From assembly GCA_023231475.1 (NCBI GenBank), contig JALJEE010000272.1:1-24961 (forward strand): 24,961 bases of DNA, given 5' to 3'. The notes under the pieces are model-generated. The model saw nothing but the letters and a program-made list of their open reading frames with translations. It was not told where the DNA came from and did not search any database. The stretch's first letter is position 1. Every line of letters starts with the position of its first letter. This stretch comes from Seison nebaliae (lineage: Eukaryota; Rotifera; Pararotatoria; Seisonacea; Seisonidae). The position numbers and the translations under genes are program-made. Below, piece after piece: positions 10,801 to 20,941 of the stretch.

Positions 10801-11747
10801 TATAATCCAGGATATGTGGGCGAATAAAATTTTCCTTCACGATCTTCTGATGTGAAATAATAGAAACACGTATCAGATGGTCGTTGGAATTCATCCTGAC
10901 GTTTCTTAATACCACGATCTAAAGCTGTATATTTTTTTCGACCATTCCTATAATCTCCTGTGAAATTTTGAGATTTGTAAAAATGGAAGAAAATATTTTT
11001 GAAGAAAAATAAAACCTGCATCGAAAAATTCATAACTGGCATTGAATCCTTTCGAACTATACCCATGTTCAGAATGAAACACAATTTCCACGATATTATT
11101 TAACGAAACGATTGGTCTTGAGAGAAGAATTTAATGAAAAAGAAGAATTGAATTTGAAAATAGAACTTTAATGGAATATCACCACAATGTTGTAAAAGAG
11201 GTAGTTGTAGTTCATTAACATCATTGTTTTCAGTCGAATTTATATAAACATCAATAAAATCATTGTTGCAACTGAATATTATATTATTTGAATAAATAAT
11301 TATCGAATAAATGGAAACCCGGGAGGAAAACCATGAAGTTTGAAACGCTCAAAAACTATTCGGACCTTTTCGTTAGGTAGACCGATGAAACGATAAGTAT
11401 TGAGGATAGTGGTCGATGGATAGTTGTAAGGGAAATTGGGTGAATGGAACGTACCTTTCTTATCTTTGGAATTACTTCGAATAATGAAAAGATTATCTGA
11501 AAGAATGATCAATGATGAATGGAATATAATGAATAATAAGAAGTATGAAGAAATTGAAACTTTTGGGCGAAGCAACCGTTGAGAGAATGAGCGTTAAATG
11601 TATGAGAATAATGTAGAAATAAACAATTTTTTTTTGTTGTGCAAATGTGTGAATGAGAGATATCAGTATTGATGGCAGATGATTGTAGTTATGTTGCCGC
11701 ACAATCTGTCCACTTGTCGGCAGATTGTCGTATAAGCAGACGTCCAT
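4805..11747 (-). CDS. lev-10: LEV-10-type receptor-clustering protein (5 CUB, LDLa, TM), thirteen exons
   Basis: In C. elegans, LEV-10 (five CUB, one LDLa, one membrane span) clusters acetylcholine receptors at neuromuscular junctions; the same order is seen here. Exons (high to low): 11747-11561, 11496-11319, 11271-11167, 11116-11016, 10957-10696, 10648-9404, 9334-9001, 8950-8815, 8755-8486, 8433-8190, 8121-8042, 7779-7627 and 7494-4805. They join in frame to 1994 aa. A hydrophobic segment (about 40-58) looks like a signal peptide after a long N-region. CUB1 is about 75-190, CUB2 207-335 (PTYPGLYP, CPYDSVVLYDG), CUB3 365-570, CUB4 582-835 (SPWHPRNYPP) and CUB5 885-1040. LDLa (1048-1099) has CDG and CDDGSDEEKC. 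The membrane helix is about 1108-1131. The roughly 860-residue tail is Ser/Asn/His/Lys-rich and ends STAV, a class I PDZ ligand. SOL-1 and Neto relatives are less likely because their domain counts differ. The first exon is the least certain. Confidence 0.87.
7494..7627 (-). repeat. GA-rich microsatellite inside a LEV-10-like intron
   Basis: The intron between the LDLa exon and the membrane exon (7626-7495) contains a (GA)n tract at 7528-7554 that reads as a pyrimidine (CT) run on the transcribed strand. It could act as an extended polypyrimidine tract, although about 35 nt separate it from the TAG acceptor. An open frame runs through this intron in phase with the next exon, so an unspliced reading would be possible. 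Splicing is preferred because it restores the sixth LDLa cysteine. Confidence 0.6.
7995..8012. repeat. (GAT)6 microsatellite in a LEV-10-like intron
   Basis: Six tandem GAT units lie in the largest intron of the LEV-10-like gene (8041-7780, 262 nt), between the last CUB5 exon and the LDLa exon. No coding role is seen. Confidence 0.85.
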
Positions 11748-14700
11748 TCGCCATGCGACTCAATGATATAAGAAAGACTTAATAAAAAGAAACATAATAA
11801 ATATTGTTCTTTCTTCTTTGTTCAATCTCTCATATTATGGTTGTGGTAGGAATTACTCGTCTAATTTTCATTCATAAATATTTTGATTTGATGAATATCC
11901 AACAAAATCGTTTGCCACTGACATCGGCGTTAAATCGATGTTACTTCTAATCTAAAAAGATCGATCTGGAAAATAATAAATAATCAACAGGAGTTAATTT
12001 GGGAGGAGAAAAGTCTCTATCTCAAACAAAATTATGACGAAAGGAAATAATGAATTTCCGCTCTCAATTCTTTCTTCTCACTGATGATGAGTTCTCCGAT
12101 GGAAAGCGAATGTACATTTATGCACAAAATAAATATGTAAAAGAATGAGAGGATGATGAAATGTAGTGGAATATATAAGTCGGAATTGGATTCGGAAAGA
12201 AGAAATGAATCGAACGTTTTCGTTTAACAATGGACGTCGACGAAAATAGGAAATGTAATTAGAGGGTGAATCTTCTCAACTTTATAATTAGTTCCATTAA
12301 CGAAATAATGATTCTTGTTTAATTACGGAATAGTGTGTATATGAATAGATTGGGAGGATTATTGGGAAGAAAAGGAGAATAATGACAAATTGTGTCATAC
12401 TCTTGAAGCAGACCATGTACATGTTACGAATATGTACATCCTACAAATCAACACGATTTTCTTTCGCCTTTCACTAATACAGCCATCGCCATCCATATAC
12501 TACGGGTTTCGAATGAGATTCTCATCATCTAACAGCTTATCCAACTCTCAATATTACAAACAAATATATCATCTTTACATTTACGGAAACTTTACAAATA
12601 TGCTATGTCGTTTCTCAGTTAATTATTTAAAAAAGATGGAATTGAAAACAGTTGAATTCGCATTCTATTCCCAATTCGGATTGTTCAATTGGAAAACAGG
12701 AAATAATTTAACATCTAATATGTCGCAAATAAAGTTCTCCTTCCTGTAGTCGATGACCTCGATGATGGTATCAGGAACTAATGATGGAAAGAAGAAGGAA
12801 TAGATAGATTTATAATTAAAAAGATAGATATAGTGTTCCGTTCGATTCCTCCCAATTCTTTCGTAGAGTAGCTGAATTAAGAATTGTCAATTGCTTCTAA
12901 TCTGGCTGGGAGAGGAGGGGAGACCCTTTCAATATGGGAAATGAAGAAGGACGGAATTCAAAAAGAAGATTCGAATATTATTGACAAAACATCTACATGT
13001 GAATGCATTTGTTCTGCATAGATTTACTTTTCTCTTATTTCTTTGTCGAGTAGGAAAGATAATGGAGCTTATAATAATTTATACAAACCATCATACAACG
13101 ATAAGACCAGCCGGTAGACATGATAACGATACGTAGATATAGAAGAAGCATCAAAAAGTCACGGAAATAGTTAAGACTTAACAGTTTTCTACTTATAAAA
13201 AAATAAACATTTATTTACTTCTTTAATCCTTTTCCTTCTTTTTTCTGTTGCAATTATTCACGAATTTATTTATCTATAAAAAATTTAATATTCTTTTAAA
13301 GATTTCCCTTATTAATAACATTAAACATTTTCTCTTATTTCATATAATTATCTCAACATTGTCTAATTCTCTTGATCTTTTATTTAGGATGTAAGAAAAC
13401 CATTGATCGTTATCTTTAATCATTTCGTTTATTAAAGTAGAAATTAAAGAAATAATTAAAAATGTTAAATAAATTCAATAAAATTAGTTTTAAATAGAAA
13501 TTTATGGAAGCACAATATGATGTTATTATGGTCAATATATCCTTCACGATAGTTTTCCTTTTAGGATAAAATTTGGTTAATGATATTAAAATTCAGATGA
13601 GGCATCGAAACAATCGTTCCAATGTTCAATCCTACTCATCTAACAAGAGAAACTTTGTGATTCAATTCATTTAGAGTAATGGAGGAATTGTTGCGGAATA
13701 TTCTCATGATTCTTATGGATTACTATGAAAAATTAAATGGAAAGAAAATTGGAGATGAAAGGAGATAATTACTGATAACTTCCAGATAAGTTTCGTAGGA
13801 ATAGTTTGAAATTCGCATGTTATTCTCCTTTTTACAAACAAAAGTTTCTCTTTCGAGTAGTAAAGTGAAAATAAGAAATCTTATGTAATAGAAGTTCAAA
13901 TATTCTGAATTGTGTGGGGAAGTGAATATGTCATAAAAGTTATGGCTTAAATCGATTAATCAATTAACAAATATTGGTATGAAATTGGATTCGCTCAAGA
14001 ACTGTGCCCAAATTGACTGGGGTTGAGTAATCAGATAATGAAATGTGGAATAAGAGAATAATTATTGGGGATTTAGAGGGAGTGAGAGAAGAGTGAATTT
14101 AAACGATTGACGAATTAGAAAATAAACAAAAGACTAATAGTATTGAAGAGATTCAGCAATTCATCAAGACAATCGACATTTATCTCATTATCTCAATAAG
14201 GAGGATGATAATCTTTCTTTACACATCAATTCGATTTAGTAAATGTCAATTATCAATTCGCCGAATCATATTCGCGAAAAAGAACTTAATCACATCTGCA
14301 TACTTCTTTCTAATTCGTCTTTCTTTCTTTACTTCTACAGGAAGAAATCTCATCAATCAATTTCATTCATTTCCAGAAGATTAACCTTTTTTCTCTTATT
14401 GTTTTCTCTATCCATCTAATAGCGACAATCATGACAATGACTAACGAGAAAATGACGATAATATTAAAGAATGTTGGATAGTACAATGAATTGACGAAAT
14501 TGAAGTAAAAATATTAAGTAATAATGTATAATTTCTTCTTTGAATTATTTGTATATATCGTCGCATAATTTACATATTTTTCATATACATATATATGTGT
14601 AGATTGGAGTCTCCTCCTAATATTCATATGAAGTCTATCTTCCTCCATTCGGAGGAAGGATATGCAAATAAATTTCATTGAAATACTGAAAACAATACCG

Positions 14701-17700
14701 AAAGAATTTATGTGCTTACACGACATATGTGAGGAAATTTAATGAATAAATAATCTTCATTAGATTCCATCAAATATGAAATGAATTCTTCAAATGAATA
14801 ATATTCGATCCATTCACATTGCCGCACCAACTTATTCTGTAATTCTTCCAGCATCAACCAACGACTTCGATACGAATGAGATCGTATTAATACACGATGT
14901 CAATCATCCTTGATTGGAATGACTCGTAATTTCCACTATATGGAAATTTTGATGGAAAAATTGTGCTCTTTAGTGGAGTGTTGAAGTGGAGTGAGTGGAG
15001 GCTTGGTGAAATGGTTGATGAAACAAACGAAAATCTTTAATTTATTTAAACGGAAATTCATTTCAATTGTCAATTAAATGCATAGGGAATTGCTCTGATG
15101 AACTGTTCATTGTTTCACCACATCATCTTTCTCGATTGAACGAGAATTATTCCACATTATTTTATATTACACCACAATTATCACAAAGTAGAAGTTAATT
15201 GTAATAATTCCGGGATTAATACGCATTAGTTCCTTTGGGCAAACGAATATTCGGTATTGAGTTGAATTATTCTTGTGTTAATCTGATTCTTGGAAGAAGT
15301 AGAAATTCAAACGATAATAAGAATGTCATAAGAAAGAAGTAATCATAAAAGATTATTGAATTGAAATGACATTGGACAGAAGAAGAATAATAAGGGGAGA
15401 ATATAAAGAAAAATTTTGTTAGTTATCTTCATTCTCATCTATTTGTACAAAATGAGAAATTGCTTACTCTCAGGAAAAGAGGAACAACATCGGTTTCATT
15501 GTTGGATGAAAAATTTTAATAATATAATTAACTTTAACCATTCTCTGATAAGGTTGTCCTTGTTTGGTTGTGGTGATGGCGGGGCGTATTCACATTCGTA
15601 GAATTCTTATGGATATTATCTAATGATACTTATCCGAATTCTTATCTCAGATAATAAGAGGGATGGATAATATATGAAATGATACTCGTTTTCGAGCTCT
15701 TTCTAATATTGGTAATAAGTACTATTCAAATAAAGGGCATGGAAGATTCTTGCCAATTATGCTTACACTTTACGATCAATTGATCTCTTCCACCATCATT
15801 TTCATCATGAAATGACTTAAATCGATGCACCAACAAAAAAACTAATTTTAATGTCGAATGAATTATTCGTGCCCTTTTTTATTTCTTAAATTTTTCATAT
15901 TTCTTAAGTCGGTTTATTCTCCAGTCGCATCCAACTAGATTTACCTTCGCACTGGTATAATTGTCAATATAATTGAGAAAATAATTAGGATGAATGTGTT
16001 ACAAAAATTATATTATATTATAGATTGTACAATGATACACCATATTGACACTGAAAGAAACAAACTTACAATTGTTAATATTGGATTGTGGATCGAATCA
16101 TCCCAATTCGTTTTGTCCGAAGAACTACTCTAAGAAATTACATTAGCGAACCACAAAATTAATATTTCTTAAATGTCATTTTGAGCGCCGAGACAATTCG
16201 GAGACTAGACAATAACAGCATCCAGTAACTACTTAAGAATTTACATTTAATATAATAACTTTTTTAAAGATAGTTTTACTTTGTATACACTTTTTAGTAT
16301 ACGATATTATAAGATAGTAAAAAAAAACATTTTTTTACTGTTTCGTCATTTTTTGTTGTTTATTACCAATAAATTTATAAATAATTACTCCTTTATATAG
16401 TATTGCTCATATTGTTTTTGGTACTATTGCTGTCTAGCGCACCAAGTCTTACATACATTTGAAAATTATCTCGGAATAGTCTAGTTTCGAAATTGTCAAT
16501 TTTCCGAATTGTATGTCGAACGTTATTTTGAATGACATTACTGCTACGATGGCAGGAATGTTTATAGGAGATGGTAAATGAAACGAAACTACTACTCATT
16601 CTATCATTTGATGTTGACTAATATTTGTTTGAGGAATTCTTATGATATTTGGACTGGTGTTATGTTTAAAGGCCTTTCTTATCATCTGGAAAGCCACCAC
16701 TATGTCTGACGCTCTAATTTTTTCTTTTGACTCCCGAATAAATAATTTGAATTTTTCGTTACGTGATTGTTTTGCGTGCATTTTCGGCATATTGGAAATG
16801 CAGGACAGACAATTCGAAGATTAGACAATTCTCCAACTAGACATCGTTCACTGGAAATGATATTATAATCAAGGAATAGTCACATCTTAGATGTTTGATG
16901 GAGAACATTAATGAAAAATTATCATTCGTACACAATATACAGGAAAATATGAAGGAATATCACTAGGTAATTTTGCTTTGTGTCGAAAAGGAACACTACG
17001 AATGGATTCATTCTGTTTTCCTGATTATATTGATAATAAATAGTGATAGTGGTGGTAATAACAAAGAAGAAGCATCAGCACGATAATTTCAGATCAGAAG
17101 AAGATAAAGGAATAACAGTGAAAAAAGTAATAGATGATTCTAGAGATCGATAAAGATAAAATTAATATGTGAAAATTTTTAATTCTTAGACCGAATCGTT
17201 CTAATCCGTCATTCTCGTTTAGATGGTTAACTAGATAATTTACATGAAAGAAGGAAATTCGAAATAAACGATGATTTGAAGAGAAATTTCTCAAAAATTT
17301 TATATGGTGGTTTTATCATAAATTTTTTCAAACTTCTCATCTGATTCTATCGGGTTTTTCAGGTTCACTAATTATTAGTGAGCAATATTTTGATTGCATG
17401 TGATGGACGAGCAATTTTAATTATTTCCAATTATCTTTTAGAAGACGGAATCAGTGAATGAATTGGAAGAAATTTAGTTTGACTATGAATTGATAAATAC
17501 AATGTTGTGTCTTAATACATCATTGTTAAATATACATCACATGTCATCATTTCGTTGACATTGAATAGAATATAAGCAAATGGGAAATTTGCGAGAAATT
17601 TCTCCTTAGGTTGGAGGATGTCATCTCTTCAGTTAAGTTGAAGAAGATAAAAGACTTCTCTCCAATTATTTTCAAATATTCAATTATTTCAATAATTAGT

Positions 17701-19551
17701 AAATAATTATAAATGCAATTGAAGGATATGAACTGATGAAAGGAAAAGATGGAAATTGATGGTACTAGTACGAATATTGGGGGGAATAATTGATGAATAT
17801 TAGCCAAGTCCAACTACGCACTCTTTCATTCCAAGAGTCATAGGAGAAAACATTAATAAAACAAAGTATAATAGACTAAACAGTTCGTATACACTACTCT
17901 CATGAATGACGTATAGACGTTACTATCAGACCTCTCTCTTTTTTGTATACTGTATAAGTCGAAATTTGCAGATGCAATAAAAAGTCCACTCGCTAAAATT
18001 TCTTATCCAGAATTATTAACGATAAACATAACAATAAAAAATAAATGAAAGTGGTAGATAAATTTTTGAAGCGAACTCATTATCATCATCATCCATGATT
18101 GGGATAATAGTAGCAACAGTCCTTTCTATGTAGACCATATACGTCGTATCTCCACCATAAAATATTCCAAATAATTGATTTGGAAGTTAAATATCCCAAT
18201 AAATTACTTTCGGAAAAGATTCAGTGACGAATATACGTAACATTCATACGGATACACAGATGATATGTTGCATCGGAGATGCGGGTTATAATATGGCGAA
18301 TGATATTCATCAGTTCTATATGGTTTAGTTTTCTCTGTAGGAAATTAAATAATATATTTGAAAGAAAATAAGACGGAAAATTTTTCATCTCCCACCAGAG
18401 AAATAGGGTAAATCGAAATAAAATATTCATACAACGAAGCTTTATATATCGTAACAATCAGATTAAAGCTTTACCCTCCATAATATTGTGGCATTATACT
18501 ACATATACGTAGTAAGTACGTAGAAGATAACTCACAAAAATTATACTTATAATATTATTTCAATGGTTTGAGTATTATTTTTCCTATTGAACCCCCGATG
18601 TACATCTTTGGGAGATTTGTAAAGTTTAAATATCTTTCAAAAAAATTAACAGATAGAACATACAATCATCTTATTAGAATGATGGCTGCTAGATAATAAA
18701 CATTCGGTTATTGTATACTAAGAAATGAATTATATGGTTGAATTATCTTCATTCTTCTTCAATAATACATTCTTTCATTAGCAAAGACGAATTAGACTTT
18801 TTCCCCAACTTCATATTTGGAGCATTGTCTAGTCATTCCGAGTAAATCATTCCTCGATATTTCGATACGGAAGAATAAGAAGCCCATTAACATACAACTA
18901 CTATTACTTCGAGTATTATTGCTAGTAGTAATGGTGGTAGTAGTAAGTATGAGTAGTGTGTGGAAAAGAGATCGAACATTATTATGGAAGCTAATTTGGA
19001 TGTATATATGGAGATGTAGAAAGTTTCAGTGTTTATGAAAAAACTGGAAAAACTACTTAACTGACCTCAACAACAATCTAACACCCGTTAATTTTTTCGT
19101 TAATTGAATTAGAGAAAAAGCATATGATATTACTTCATTCATAAAGTTTACGGCAACTGACATGGAAATTAGTGGAATATGGAAGAGCAGTCACATTTCG
19201 GTGATTTGGCTTTCAGGAGAACCAACTTTAAATTCAACATTTAATACCTACATCAAAAATGTCAAAAGATGTCTTTCTACGCTAATTCCATTCAAGATAG
19301 ATGTACTCCCTGTAGAATATTATTAATTTTTGATTGAGATAAAAAGAAAAAAATTAATATTGATGGGAACAATTTACTGGATTAATATCAGACACCTTTC
19401 AATACAATTCGTATAATAATTTGCCTTCCATTCATTCTGAGAACTATTTAGGGAAGATATTATCTCATTTATCTTATCACATGTCTTCCTTCTTCTTTTC
19501 ATCTGTTCTGTTTCTTCTTCCTTCGATCCTATGCATTGAATGGGGACAAGG
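11748..19551. other. Gene-free AT-rich interval upstream of the LEV-10-like gene
   Basis: About 7.8 kb lacks any open frame I can tie to a family. Frames such as 12390-12749 (plus) or 17547-17813 (minus) are short, mostly lack good ATG starts, and read as Phe/Leu/Ile/Asn-rich noise. The stretch contains small inverted repeats, for example near 12411-12440 (TGTACAT/ATGTACA), 16291-16310 (two GTATAC) and 16318-16340 (A-run/T-run hairpin). It also contains the dispersed motif near 16.2-16.8 kb. No tRNA or rRNA was recognised. Given the compact spacing elsewhere, it probably carries the promoter and distal control elements of the LEV-10-like gene, and possibly an untranslated first exon. That role is inference. 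Confidence 0.5.
16192..16829. repeat. Segment bounded and crossed by a dispersed 22-bp motif
   Basis: The motif GACAATTCGGAGACTAGACA (16192-16211, continuing AT) recurs directly at 16808-16829 with two differences. It also recurs in inverted orientation at 16473-16497, more diverged. Two short overlapping minus frames (16790-16596 and 16599-16393) lie between the outer copies. The first is Lys/Arg-rich and starts with a true ATG; neither is recognised. The layout could reflect a small decayed mobile element or a locally duplicated sequence. The repeats are seen directly; the nature of the unit is unknown. Confidence 0.4.
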
Positions 19552-20007
19552 GGACAGTTCTATTTCTTTTTATTTGTCATTCTAAAAAGGACATTTCTAC
19601 TCTTTTCATTCTGGACAATTTTACATCTTTCTTTTGAGATATATTTATATAATTCAAACACAAGTTGGAATTTTTTAACGAACATTTTATGGGAGACAAT
19701 ATTATAAATACTTTCCAAAGTTATTAACTATTTAAAAATATTATATTATTTGTTAATTGTTAAAAGAATATAATACAAAAAATAGAATAACAAAAATTTG
19801 AAGAAAAATAAAATTAAAAAAAAACGATATCACAATCATTAATTAATTAATTAATTAAGTAAAAATAAGTAAAAACTTTTAATTATAAGAAAAATTAGCA
19901 AAAAATGGCAAAGAAAAATTGTTTCAATGAAATTATGTAAAATTGTCCAAAATGAAAGGAGTAGTACTGTCCTTTTTCGAGTGACAAATTAAAAGGTAGA
20001 ACTGTCC
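19552..20007. mobile_element. Non-autonomous DNA transposon (MITE-like) with ~75-bp terminal inverted repeats
   Basis: The left end (19552-19626) and the reverse complement of the right end (19935-20007) align over their whole length with about 85% identity and one 2-bp gap. Both begin GGACAGTTCTA and end GGACAATTTTACAT. Each repeat carries three GGACA words. The 308-bp interior is extremely AT-rich, includes an (ATTA)n run at about 19838-19858, and has no coding capacity, so mobility would need a transposase supplied elsewhere. No convincing target-site duplication was found next to the ends, so the family is not assigned. The repeat divergence suggests an old insertion or an old source copy. 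It lies about 0.9 kb beyond the 3' end of TMEM161. Confidence 0.86.
19838..19858. repeat. (ATTA)n run inside the transposon
   Basis: About five tandem ATTA/TTAA units sit in the AT-rich centre of the inverted-repeat element. This is simple-sequence growth with no further role visible. Confidence 0.8.
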
Positions 20008-20941
20008 GACTACCATCGAATCGAGTTACGACTTATTAGTCAATTAGATGCACATAAGGCGATGTGCAAATTTTGAAAATCTTTTCTCTAAGATTTTCTC
20101 CGTCATTATTTTTTGTCTTCTTCAACGACATGATGTGGCTTATGCATATCACCCAAAATAAAATTAGTCAACTTCTTAAACATACGGATAGTATGGTAGA
20201 TACTTGATGATATGTAAATGGGGGAATAGTATCTACATTCTTTGAAAGAAACATTTAATTATTGAAAGTTCTGTTTGCACCAAAGGAATTTTCCAAAGAA
20301 GTAAAACCAGGAAGCAGCGCCATTTGCTCTTCCTCATTTCATAATCAATAAATGAATCGATATTCTCTCCAGGTTCCATATTCTATTTCTCTTCAAAAAC
20401 AACACAAACATCACACAAGTTTCATTTCACCAATTGCCACATGACTACGAGAAAGTTGTGAGAAATGGTACAATCTCTCATTGAGTTGCCAATTTATCAT
20501 TTCATTTTTCAAATGTTTGCTTTCTACTTCCCAACTCATCCATCATTAGCACCAACTAAAATTATCATTTCATACATTCTTCATATGCACACATAAAAGT
20601 CCCATATAGATGGGAGAGAATATTAATATTTGGCTACTGATGGTACTTGAACATTCTCCTTTCTTCCTGCTCGTCACCACCGCAAAATTTCCTCGTTCAA
20701 TGATTGACATATTCATATGTCCATAACTCTTATCAATTCTCTGTCAACGAATAAGTGACGATGTAATAATGATATACATTCGAATAATTACGAATAATAA
20801 ATAAGTTTATTAGATAACTAATTTGAAATGTGGGAAATAAAAGGGGCAAAAAAAAACGGGAGAAAGTACTTCGATGTTGATGAGTATCAGTGATGAAAGG
20901 TTATAGAAAAAAATACAAACAATTTCTTTTAATGACGATGA
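20008..20941. other. Spacer downstream of TMEM161
   Basis: No open frame or RNA gene is seen. On the minus strand an AATAAA (plus-strand TTTATT, 20806-20811) lies about 130 nt past the TMEM161 stop and is the likely poly(A) signal of that gene. The rest is AT-rich sequence without recognised elements. Confidence 0.5.
20806..20811 (-). terminator. Likely TMEM161 poly(A) signal
   Basis: AATAAA on the minus strand, about 130 nt after the TAA stop. An ATTAAA-like variant lies closer to the stop (about 20930), so either could be used. Confidence 0.45.

Noticed and set aside
11300-11575. A signal-peptide-like N-terminus starting at 11575
   Set aside because: The first codon is TTG and no in-frame ATG is present. 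The TTTCAG acceptor at 11497 joined to exon 11747-11561 gives a better start.
12390-12749. 119-codon plus-strand frame
   Set aside because: It starts at TTG, has no recognised domain, and has no supporting neighbouring exon. It is left as possible noise.
18817-19038. 73-codon frame with a Leu/Val run
   Set aside because: The hydrophobic run is produced by TAGTAG-type simple sequence.
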